This document shows positions 9,847-16,885 of a stretch of DNA of 64,000 nt, piece after piece. The notes beneath the pieces were generated by a model. It ran no database searches. It worked only from the letters and a program-made list of their open reading frames with translations, and had not been told where the DNA came from. Position numbers and translations under genes: made by a program. Numbering within the stretch: the stretch's first letter is position 1; each line of letters opens with the position of its first letter. Origin of the DNA: 40CM-2-70-7 sp035505915. GTDB lineage: Bacteria > Gemmatimonadota > Gemmatimonadetes > Gemmatimonadales > GWC2-71-9. The stretch spans positions 1-64,000 of the forward strand of contig DATJQI010000050.1 of the NCBI GenBank assembly GCA_035505915.1, read 5' to 3'.

Positions 9847-10452
9847 ATGATGCTCGCGCTGCTCGTGGTCCTGGCGGGGGCCGCCCCGGCCCCCGCGCCG
9901 TCCGCGCCGGACACCGTGTTCTTCGCCGGCGGCTGTTTCTGGGGTGTGGAAGGAATCTTCGAGCACGTCAACGGCGTCCTGGCGGTCCGCTCCGGCTACG
10001 CCGGCGGAACGACGGTCAATCCCACGTCGGAGCAGGTGTACCGAGGAGGCACGGGGCACGCCGAGTCGGTCGAAGTGATCTTCGACCCTGACCGGGTCAC
10101 CTACCGCCAGCTCCTGATGGTGTTCTTCCTGGTGGCGCACGATCCCACCCAGCTCAACCGCCAGGGACCGGATGTGGGTGCCGACTACCGCTCGATCGCC
10201 TTTTACCGGGACACCACCGAGCGGCAGGCCATCGAGGCGATGATCGCGGACCTGCGCGAGAAGCACCTCTATTCGGCGCCGATCGTCACGGAGGTGGTGC
10301 GGCTGCGGGCCTTCTACGCCGCCGAGGACGTCCATCAGCACTACATGGAGCACCACCTCGACGACGCGTACATCGTCACCAACGACCTGCCCCGGCTGGA
10401 TGCCCTGCGGAAGGAGTTCCCGAGCCTCTACCGCCCGGGCTGGCGCGGCTAG
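9847..10452 (+). CDS. msrA: Exported peptide-methionine (S)-S-oxide reductase, single-cysteine type
   Basis: The protein has 201 residues. A hydrophobic leader (MMLALLVVLAGAAPAPAPS) precedes the MsrA catalytic motif GGCFWG (Cys30). Other family signatures follow: SGYAGG, HAESVEV, HDPTQLNRQGPDVGADYRS and YHQHY-like VHQHYME. It reduces methionine-S-sulfoxide in proteins, here probably outside the cytoplasm. Cys30 is the only cysteine in the chain, so the resolving cysteines of classical MsrA are absent and an external thiol must recycle it. The stop shares a CTAG tetranucleotide with the stop of the convergent kinase gene. A second in-frame ATG at 9850 is an equally good start. Confidence 0.92.
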   Translation: MMLALLVVLAGAAPAPAPSAPDTVFFAGGCFWGVEGIFEHVNGVLAVRSGYAGGTTVNPTSEQVYRGGTGHAESVEVIFDPDRVTYRQLLMVFFLVAHDPTQLNRQGPDVGADYRSIAFYRDTTERQAIEAMIADLREKHLYSAPIVTEVVRLRAFYAAEDVHQHYMEHHLDDAYIVTNDLPRLDALRKEFPSLYRPGWRG

Positions 10453-11465
10453 CGGCTCACCCGCCGCCGGAGCCGGAGCCACCAGGACCGGGCTCCGTCC
10501 GGTTCCGACGTGGACTCGAGGAGGGCCCGCCGGAAGGCCGCCGCCGTGGGCCAGCGGCGAGCCGGATGCCGGAGCAGGGCGCGATCCACCGCCCGGGCCA
10601 GCCGCACGGGCACATCCGGCGCCCGGTCCCGAAGCGCCGGCACGTCCAGGGTGGCCCGCTGGGCGATCTGCGCCATCGGGCTCCCGCCCCGGAAGGGCAG
10701 CTCCCCGGACAATGCGAGGTACGCCACCAGGCCCAGCGAATACACGTCGCTGCGGTGGTCGGCGTCCCAGGCCCCGAGCGCCTGCTCGGGGGACATGAAT
10801 TCCGGGGTCCCGAACCGGCGGGTCGCCTCGGACCGGGAGTGCTCCGAGGTCCTGAGGGTGGCGATCCCGAAGTCCGTGATGAACGGCCAGTCGTCGTCGG
10901 AATGCAGCAGGATGTTCGCCGGCTTCACGTCGCGGTGCACCACGTCCCGCTGGTGCATCAGGTGCAGCGCGTCGGCGATGGGGGCCAGGAGCTTCACCGC
11001 GGTGGCCGCGTCCATGCGGCGCCCGCGGCCGATCCGGGCGGCGAGGGATTCGCCCGGTACGTAGCGCATCACCGCCACCGCGGTCTCGCGCTGCAGGATG
11101 AACTCGTAGCACGGGACCACGTTGGGGTGGTTGACCCGGCTCGCGATCATCGCCTCGCGGCGGAAGCGCTCCCGGTCTTCCACCGAGGCCGACAGCCCCG
11201 GGGACAGGACCTTCAGGGCCACGCGCCGGCCCTCCCGGCGGTCCCAGCCGAGGAACACGCGGCTCATGCCGCCCTGACCGAGCTCCCGGATCACGTCGTA
11301 CCGGCTCCCGAGCGCGTCCGTGAGGCGAGCGCGCTCGTACGAGAGTCGTCCGGTTTCGAGTGCCGCGAGTCGGGGAGCTGCCACAGGCGATCCTGTCTCC
11401 GTTCCGGACAGTCCTGACGCACGGTACGTGCCGTTCGTCCCGATTCCCAAATCACTGCCACGCAA
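10449..11465 (-). CDS. Serine/threonine protein kinase (Pkn2 type), soluble
   Basis: The protein has 338 residues. The kinase domain occupies about residues 55-320, with glycine loop GQGGMSRVF, VALK lysine, catalytic HRDVKPANIL, DFG (ITDFGIATL) and activation segment FGTPEFMSPEQ. It should phosphorylate Ser/Thr of cytosolic proteins. Unlike many bacterial kinases it has no transmembrane helix or sensor domain after the kinase; it ends in RLRRRVSR. The TTG at 11465 is the first possible start; a GTG about 80 nt downstream on its strand (VAAPRLAALE) is a reasonable alternative. A perfect hairpin lies in the upstream DNA (11498-11530). Confidence 0.88.
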   Translation of the reverse strand: MRGSDLGIGTNGTYRASGLSGTETGSPVAAPRLAALETGRLSYERARLTDALGSRYDVIRELGQGGMSRVFLGWDRREGRRVALKVLSPGLSASVEDRERFRREAMIASRVNHPNVVPCYEFILQRETAVAVMRYVPGESLAARIGRGRRMDAATAVKLLAPIADALHLMHQRDVVHRDVKPANILLHSDDDWPFITDFGIATLRTSEHSRSEATRRFGTPEFMSPEQALGAWDADHRSDVYSLGLVAYLALSGELPFRGGSPMAQIAQRATLDVPALRDRAPDVPVRLARAVDRALLRHPARRWPTAAAFRRALLESTSEPDGARSWWLRLRRRVSR

Positions 11466-11497
11466 TGCGATGGAAGACCGGCTCGGGCGGGCGCCGT

Positions 11498-11530
11498 TCC
11501 GTTCCCGGGACGAGGCGTCCCGGGAACGGA
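11498..11530. repeat. Perfect 15-bp palindrome with 3-nt loop upstream of the kinase
   Basis: The arms CCGTTCCCGGGACG (11499-11512) and CGTCCCGGGAACGG (11516-11529) are exact complements, extended by one more A-T pair. It lies 33-65 nt upstream of the kinase TTG start and has no T tract, so it may be an operator or an mRNA leader hairpin rather than a terminator. Confidence 0.7.
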
Positions 11531-11586
11531 CGGCCGAGGTGAGGCCTCACGGTATTAGATGCGAGCCGGGGGCGTACGGTTGCGCG

Positions 11587-11616
11587 AAAAAAAAGGGGAG
11601 TCCCGGAGGACTCCCC
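11587..11616 (-). terminator. Rho-independent terminator of the DUF5666 lipoprotein gene
   Basis: A 9-bp stem, GGGGAGTCC/GGACTCCCC, with a 4-nt loop is preceded on the + strand by eight A. On the - strand this reads as hairpin plus eight U, 24 nt after the lipoprotein stop. It is the clearest intrinsic terminator in the window. Confidence 0.93.
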
Positions 11617-11639
11617 CTGGCTTGTCCTGACCCCTCGGG

Positions 11640-12908
11640 CTACGGGTGGGCGGACGCGGACCGGGTGTCGAACCGGATCAGGAGCGCGTCGAATTCCGTG
11701 ACGCTCACCAGGGTCGCGAACCCCTCGGCGCGCACGGTCTTGCCGTCTCCCAGCGCCGCCTCGACGGCGGCCACCGATCCCAGGCCTCCGAAATGGTCAT
11801 CGACGCGGGTGGTGTCCGTGACGTCCACGGTCGCGCCGTTGGCCAGCACGATCTTGCCCGACATCGTGTCGGCGGAGGCGACGATCCCTTCGAAGCCGAT
11901 GATGATGGGCTGCGGGCCGACGCCGTTCCGGATGCGGAACCGGACGTCGATCACGTCCAGGGTATCCGTCGCGACGGTGAGCCCCTGACCCGCGGCGTCC
12001 ACGGTGTCACCGGCCGCCAGGGCCTGCGCCACGGCGCTCAGGGAGGTGAGCGGTGAGCCGTCGTCCAGCCCGCAGGGACGCTCGAACTCGGTCCCGCTGA
12101 CGACCTTGAGCACGGTGCTGTCGGCGAGGGTGGCCGTGCCGTTGAGGGTGTCGACGGACCGGACCATGCCCTCGAAGTGCAGGGCGCCCGTGGTCCGGTG
12201 CGTGGCCTGGTTGATCGTGGTCTTCCCGCCCGTGACGTCGATCGCGAACGGCCGGCCGAGCAAGGTGAGCCAGGCGTCGGGGGGCGGTGTGGAGTCGAGG
12301 GAAAGATTGGCTTGCGTGACGTTCATCTCGATGTCGGGCCGGTCGGCCGCGTCGTCGAGCCGGAGCACCTGCGCGAAGAACGACGAGTCGTTGGGGTCCT
12401 GCGGCGTGGTCGGCGCCGGTCGCAGCGCCACCACCGTCGGATGCCGGCCGGCGGTCAGCGCGTTCTGGATCCGCGAGATGAAGGTCGCCTCGTCGAGCCC
12501 GGCGGAGTCGTCCGCGTCGTGGTCGTCCCGCCAGCCCTCGAACTTGGTGGTGGCGTCGAACGTGACCTGAATGGCGCCGAGCGCCAGGGTCAGGGTGTCC
12601 GGGCTGCCGGACGCGACGGCCGTGACCTCGCTGGCGATGCGCTCCGGCTCGGCGGTCTGGTCACCCTGCCGCACCTGCACGCGGGCCGCGGTCAGGGTGC
12701 CGGGGGTCACGCGGACGGCGACGCGAGAGGTGCCGGACGCGAGGATGGTCGAGAAGTCGCCGACGCCGATCTGGTCGGCGAAGATGGTGGATCCGCCGGA
12801 CGTCGTGGTGCCGGGACCGGTCCCGGTCACCATCTGATGATCGCACGCGGTGACGAGCAGGGCGGCCGCCGTCAGCACTCCCAACGGCGCCGCGCGAAGG
12901 GTACGCAT
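11640..12908 (-). CDS. DUF5666-repeat lipoprotein
   Basis: This 422 aa protein has a lipoprotein signal (VLTAAALLVTAC, Cys22) and at least two similar beta modules, FEGMVRSVDTLNGTATLADSTV and FEGIVASADTMSGKIVLANGATV. These match the DUF5666 pattern of small OB-like repeats in exported proteins. A Pro/Thr/Gly-rich linker follows the lipid anchor. The function is unknown; a surface structural or binding role is inferred. The ATG has GGGAGG at 6 nt. A strong intrinsic terminator follows, and a CRP-like operator lies about 115 nt upstream. Confidence 0.8.
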   Translation of the reverse strand: MRTLRAAPLGVLTAAALLVTACDHQMVTGTGPGTTTSGGSTIFADQIGVGDFSTILASGTSRVAVRVTPGTLTAARVQVRQGDQTAEPERIASEVTAVASGSPDTLTLALGAIQVTFDATTKFEGWRDDHDADDSAGLDEATFISRIQNALTAGRHPTVVALRPAPTTPQDPNDSSFFAQVLRLDDAADRPDIEMNVTQANLSLDSTPPPDAWLTLLGRPFAIDVTGGKTTINQATHRTTGALHFEGMVRSVDTLNGTATLADSTVLKVVSGTEFERPCGLDDGSPLTSLSAVAQALAAGDTVDAAGQGLTVATDTLDVIDVRFRIRNGVGPQPIIIGFEGIVASADTMSGKIVLANGATVDVTDTTRVDDHFGGLGSVAAVEAALGDGKTVRAEGFATLVSVTEFDALLIRFDTRSASAHP

Positions 12909-13020
12909 GAAACCTCCCGCGAGTGTTTTCACGATGGCGAGCAACACTCGAAGAATACCCGCGCCCTCTGCGTTCGGTCACTGCCCGTTTCGCAACGCTC
13001 CCGTCACCGCCCGCGACTCG

Positions 13021-13036
13021 TGTGCGTTGCGTCACA
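13021..13036. promoter_or_regulatory. Second CRP-like operator, upstream of the DUF5666 lipoprotein
   Basis: TGTGC-GTTGCG-TCACA, extended to GTGTG...CACAC, matches the 5760-5775 site at ten of its eleven palindromic core positions. It lies in the 145-nt gap between the DPP4 stop and the lipoprotein start, 113-128 nt upstream of that start. Confidence 0.5.
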
Positions 13037-13053
13037 CGTTTTCGGGTTGCGCG

Positions 13054-15279
13054 TCAGCGGCCGTCCTCCTTGAGATGGCGATTCAGCCACGCGTAGTCCG
13101 CGTCCATGATTTCGAGGAAGGTGGCCAGATCGTACGCCGCCCCGTGCCGTCCCTTCGGAAACATCATCAAGGGGGGCGCATGGCCGGCGGTCTCCAGCGC
13201 GGTGAGCAGCTGCATGGTGTTCTGGGGATGGACGTTGTCGTCCATCAGGGAATGCACGAGGAGCAGGTGGCCGGTGAGCTTGTCCGCGTGCTCGACCGCC
13301 GAGCTGCCGGCGTACCCGTCGGCATTGTCCCCGAGCAGGCCCATGTAGCGCTCGGAGTAGATGGTGTCGTACAGCCGCCAGTCGGTCACCGGTGAGTTCG
13401 CGATGCCCACCGGGAAGAGATCGGGATACATCTCCATCGTGAACACGGTGCTGAACCCGCCGTAGCTCCCGCCCATGATGGCGACGTGCTTCGCGTCGAC
13501 GTACGGGAGCCGGTCCAGATACCGCGCCGCCTCGGCGAAGTCGTGGCTCTCCCACTTGCCGAGGTGGCGGTAGGCGCCCTTCATGAAGGCGCTGCCGTAA
13601 TTGTTGGACGGGCGGTTGTTGAGCCCGACCACGATGTAGCCCTGCTGGGCCAGCCACTGCACCCAGCCGCTGCCGTTCCACTCGTCGTACACCTGCTGCG
13701 ATCCCGGGCCGCCGTAGATCGCGAACACCACCGGGTACTTCCGGGTGGAGTCGAACGGCACGGGCTTCACGATCGAGCCGTCCAGGCGCACCGAGTCGGA
13801 CGTGGTGAACGAGAAGATTTCGGTCGGCGCGTACTCGTTCTTGCGGAGCCAGGCCGTCACGTCCTGATGGTCCGCGAGGGTCTTCACCATCCGGGCTCCG
13901 GTCGACCAGAGCTCGGACTGCTGCGGCGACGTGAGGGAGGACCACCGGTCCACGTAGTAGCGGGTGTCCGGGGACATGTCGATGTGGTGCGTGCCCGCCG
14001 CCGTGGACAGCCGCCTCTTGCCGGTCCCGTCCGCGTGGATCTCGTACAGGTGGCGCTCCAGCGGGGAGACTTCAGTGGACGTGTAATAGATGAGGCCGCG
14101 GGCCGGATCCATCCCCTCGATTCGCGACACGGTCCACTTGCCCCGGGTCACCTGGTTGAGCAGCCGGCCGGAATAGTCGTACCGGTAGATGTGCTGCCAG
14201 CCGTCCGGGTCCGACACCCAGTAGAACTCGGACTTGCCGGCCGGGAAGCTCATCAGGTCGTTGACCCCGGCGTAGAAGTCGTAGACGTCGATCCAGGTCG
14301 GCGAGCCCTGCGTCAGCACCAGGCGCCCCCCGCCCGTCGTCACGTCGAAGAAGAAGAGCCGCATCGTGTCCTGCTGGCGGTTGAGCGTCAGCACCGCGAG
14401 CGTGTCCGCGCGGCTGGTCCAGTAGATCCGCGGGACGTAGTAGTCGCCGCGGATCGCCGGGTCGAGCCAGGTCCGCCTGCCGGTCTTCACGTCCACGACG
14501 CCGATCTTCACCGTCGGATTCGAGTCCCCCGGCTGCGGGATCCGGATCCGGGTCCAGGTGGGGTGATGGCCGGCGTAGTCGGAGAACTGCATCACCGGCT
14601 CGGCGTGCTCGTCCACCTGCCAGAAGGCCAGGTGGCGCGAATCGGGGGACCAGTTCCACGCCTGGCCCATCCCGAATTCCTCTTCGTAGACCCAGTCGAA
14701 GTGCCCGTTGTACACGAGCTCACCGGCGTCCGACGTGAGCCGGGTCTCGTGCTTCGCGGCGAAGTCGTAGACGTACAGGTCGCCGCCCCGCTCGAGGCCG
14801 AGCATCGCGCCGTCGGGCGAGAGCTGGGCGGTCCGGGCGCCCCGCGTGGCCAGTTTCAGGGAGTGGTCGTCCAGCGAATAGACGTAGAAGTCCTGGGTGC
14901 CCGAGTTCCGGTAGATCGGCTGGAAGTTGCTCTGGAACACCAGGTGCTTCGAATCCCGGGCCCACTGGAAGTTGTCGTACGCGAACGGCGCGTTTGAATC
15001 GGGAAAGGACATCCCCTTGGCGCTGAACACCAGCGTGTCCCTGGCGGTGGCGGGATCGTACGCGCGGATTTCCTGGCCGTCGTCCGTGGTCTTGATGTAC
15101 GAGTAGCGCCGGCCACCGTCGATCCACGTCAGCCCCTGCGGACCGCCGCCGCCGAACATCGACCCGCCGGCGAGCACGGCGTCGCGGAGGGAGGCGAAGC
15201 GGGCTTTCTGCTGAGCGGGCAGGGAAACGGCGCCGAGGAGAGACAGGACCACGGCGATCGCAGGGCGAACCTTCGACAT
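13054..15279 (-). CDS. Exported dipeptidyl peptidase IV (S9 family)
   Basis: The protein has 741 residues. A signal peptide (MSKVRPAIAVVLSLLGAVSLPAQ) is followed by an eight-bladed propeller and an alpha/beta-hydrolase domain. The DPP4-specific glutamate motif is present (DWVYEEEF), as is the nucleophile elbow GGSYGGF with Ser605. The Asp (MDDNVH, about 680) and His (GRHGAA, about 712) of the triad follow. It releases X-Pro or X-Ala dipeptides from peptides in the periplasm. The GGSYGG elbow replaces the usual GWSYGG of animal DPP4. The start at 15279 is chosen because it opens the signal peptide. Confidence 0.92.
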   Translation of the reverse strand: MSKVRPAIAVVLSLLGAVSLPAQQKARFASLRDAVLAGGSMFGGGGPQGLTWIDGGRRYSYIKTTDDGQEIRAYDPATARDTLVFSAKGMSFPDSNAPFAYDNFQWARDSKHLVFQSNFQPIYRNSGTQDFYVYSLDDHSLKLATRGARTAQLSPDGAMLGLERGGDLYVYDFAAKHETRLTSDAGELVYNGHFDWVYEEEFGMGQAWNWSPDSRHLAFWQVDEHAEPVMQFSDYAGHHPTWTRIRIPQPGDSNPTVKIGVVDVKTGRRTWLDPAIRGDYYVPRIYWTSRADTLAVLTLNRQQDTMRLFFFDVTTGGGRLVLTQGSPTWIDVYDFYAGVNDLMSFPAGKSEFYWVSDPDGWQHIYRYDYSGRLLNQVTRGKWTVSRIEGMDPARGLIYYTSTEVSPLERHLYEIHADGTGKRRLSTAAGTHHIDMSPDTRYYVDRWSSLTSPQQSELWSTGARMVKTLADHQDVTAWLRKNEYAPTEIFSFTTSDSVRLDGSIVKPVPFDSTRKYPVVFAIYGGPGSQQVYDEWNGSGWVQWLAQQGYIVVGLNNRPSNNYGSAFMKGAYRHLGKWESHDFAEAARYLDRLPYVDAKHVAIMGGSYGGFSTVFTMEMYPDLFPVGIANSPVTDWRLYDTIYSERYMGLLGDNADGYAGSSAVEHADKLTGHLLLVHSLMDDNVHPQNTMQLLTALETAGHAPPLMMFPKGRHGAAYDLATFLEIMDADYAWLNRHLKEDGR

Positions 15280-15357
15280 GACCACGGGCACCTCGGCGAA
15301 CGGGAGTGACGGCTCGGAGAACAGCAATACTAGGCGCGCGGACGCGCGGATGGGAAG

Positions 15358-15363
15358 TAGTTT
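15358..15363 (+). promoter_or_regulatory. Leaderless-type -10 box before DUF72
   Basis: TAGTTT lies 5 nt before the ATG at 15369, with no Shine-Dalgarno. Confidence 0.4.
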
Positions 15364-15368
15364 ACGGG

Positions 15369-16070
15369 ATGCGCGTACGGGTCGGAACCTCGGGCTACAA
15401 CTTTCCCGAATGGAAGGGGCCGTTCTACCCCGAGAAGCTCCCCGCCGCGAAGATGCTCGAGTACTACTCGGAGCGTCTCGAGACGGTGGAGATCAACTAC
15501 ACGTTCTACCGGATGCCCAACGCCAAGACCATCGCGGGCTGGGACCAGACGACGCCCGCGGGCTTCTCGTTCGTGCTCAAAGCCTCGCAGAAGATCACGC
15601 ACTTCAAGCGGCTCAACGAGATCGAGAATGAGCTCCGCTATTTCTGCGACACGGCCCTGGGGCTCAAGGCCAAGCTGGGCCCGCTGCTCTTCCAGCTGCC
15701 GCCCAACTTCAAGAAGGACGTTGAGCGCCTCCGGCAGACCCTCACGCTGATTCCTCCGGACATCCGCCCGGCCTGGGAATTCCGGCACGCGTCCTGGTTC
15801 GACGACGAGGTCTACCAGACGCTCCGGAACCGGAACGCCGCCCTGGTGGTGGCGGATACCGAAGCCGGGACCACACCCGAGGTGGCGACCGCGGACTGGG
15901 GATACCTGAGGCTGCGGGATGAAGGCTACGGCGAGGAGGACCTGAAGCGGTGGGTGGAGCGGATCAAGACCCTCGGCGCGGGCTGGGGCGACGCCTACGT
16001 GTTCTTCAAGCACGAAGAGGCGGGGCTGGGCCCCGCCTTCGCTAAGCGGTTCGCTTCGCTTTTCGGCTAG
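15369..16070 (+). CDS. DUF72 domain protein (TIM-barrel)
   Basis: This 233 aa protein matches the DUF72 family: VRVGTSGYNFPEWKGPFYPEKLP at the start, ETVEINYTFYRMPN, FSFVLKASQKITH, PLLFQLPPNFKKD, WEFRHASWF and GDAYVFFKHEEAG. The family adopts a TIM-barrel fold and often sits beside repair genes; its reaction is not established. The last 29 nt overlap the 3' end of the convergent ku gene, so this gene is physically tied to the Ku/LigD block. Confidence 0.9.
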   Translation: MRVRVGTSGYNFPEWKGPFYPEKLPAAKMLEYYSERLETVEINYTFYRMPNAKTIAGWDQTTPAGFSFVLKASQKITHFKRLNEIENELRYFCDTALGLKAKLGPLLFQLPPNFKKDVERLRQTLTLIPPDIRPAWEFRHASWFDDEVYQTLRNRNAALVVADTEAGTTPEVATADWGYLRLRDEGYGEEDLKRWVERIKTLGAGWGDAYVFFKHEEAGLGPAFAKRFASLFG

Positions 16071-16860
16071 GCTTCTCCGCCGGCTGCGCCAGGCTGGCCT
16101 TCAGCGCTTCCATCAGATCGATGATCTGGGTCTTGGGCGCCTCGGCCGGCTCCTCCGTGATTTCCTTGCCTTCGATCTTCCGCTGGATCTGCTCCATCAC
16201 CTTCTTCTTGATGTTGTCCTCGTACTTCTTCGGATCGAACGCCTCGGACGACGCCTGCTGGATGACCTGGACCGCCAGGTCGAGCTCCGGCTTCTTCACT
16301 TCGGTCTTGGGGATCGGCACCTCATCCATGGTCCGGACTTCGTCCGCGTAGCGGAGCTGCTCCAGCACCAGCCCGTCACCGTACGGCCGGACCATGATCA
16401 GGTACTGCTTCCCGCGCGCCGAGTACTGGCCCACCGCCACGCGGCCCGTCTGCTCCAGGGCCTTCGACAGGAGGGTGAAGGCGCGCTCGCCGCCCTTGTC
16501 GGGGCCGAGGAAGTACGTCTTCTCCGCGAGCAACCGGTCGACCTGGGTCGCGGGCACGAATTCCTTGATGTCGATCACTTCCTTGTCGCGCTCCTCGATG
16601 CGCTGCAGGGCCTTGAGCTCGTCGAGGGTGAATACCACGTAGCGGCCCTTGGTGTACTCCCACCCCTTCACCCGGTCGTCGTTCTCCACCTTCTCGCCGT
16701 CCTTCGAGCAGACGTACTGCTGCTTCAGCCGGGCGTTGTCCTTCTTGTGGAGCCAGTTGAAGGAGATGGCCGTCGAAGACTCGCCCGTGGAGTACATCTT
16801 CACCGGGACGGAGACCAGGCCGAACGAGACGGTCGCGGAACCGATTGCATGAGCGCTCAT
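16042..16860 (-). CDS. ku: Non-homologous end-joining protein Ku
   Basis: This 272 aa protein shows the bacterial Ku core: MSAHAIGSATVSFGLVSVPVKMY, FNWLHKKDNARLKQQYVC and YVVFTLDELKAL. It continues with IDIKEFVPATQVD, KTYFLGPDKGGERAFTLL and the bridge region PELDLAVQVIQQ. It forms a homodimeric ring on DNA ends and recruits LigD. The C-terminus is Lys/Arg-rich (KPSRKAKRTA), as in many bacterial Ku proteins that add DNA binding there. The ATG at 16860 begins the conserved MSAHAI; a TATGAT box lies 7 nt upstream on its strand. Confidence 0.97.
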   Translation of the reverse strand: MSAHAIGSATVSFGLVSVPVKMYSTGESSTAISFNWLHKKDNARLKQQYVCSKDGEKVENDDRVKGWEYTKGRYVVFTLDELKALQRIEERDKEVIDIKEFVPATQVDRLLAEKTYFLGPDKGGERAFTLLSKALEQTGRVAVGQYSARGKQYLIMVRPYGDGLVLEQLRYADEVRTMDEVPIPKTEVKKPELDLAVQVIQQASSEAFDPKKYEDNIKKKVMEQIQRKIEGKEITEEPAEAPKTQIIDLMEALKASLAQPAEKPSRKAKRTA

Positions 16861-16867
16861 GACGGCT

Positions 16868-16873
16868 ATCATA
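16868..16873 (-). promoter_or_regulatory. Leaderless -10 box of ku in the ku-ligD gap
   Basis: On the - strand, TATGAT is followed by 7 nt and the ku ATG. On the + strand the same bases give TATCAT (16867-16872), which with TTGCAT (16845-16850, 16-bp spacer) could serve ligD. The start codons are 25 nt apart. Confidence 0.5.
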
Positions 16874-16885
16874 CCCAGTTCTCCA

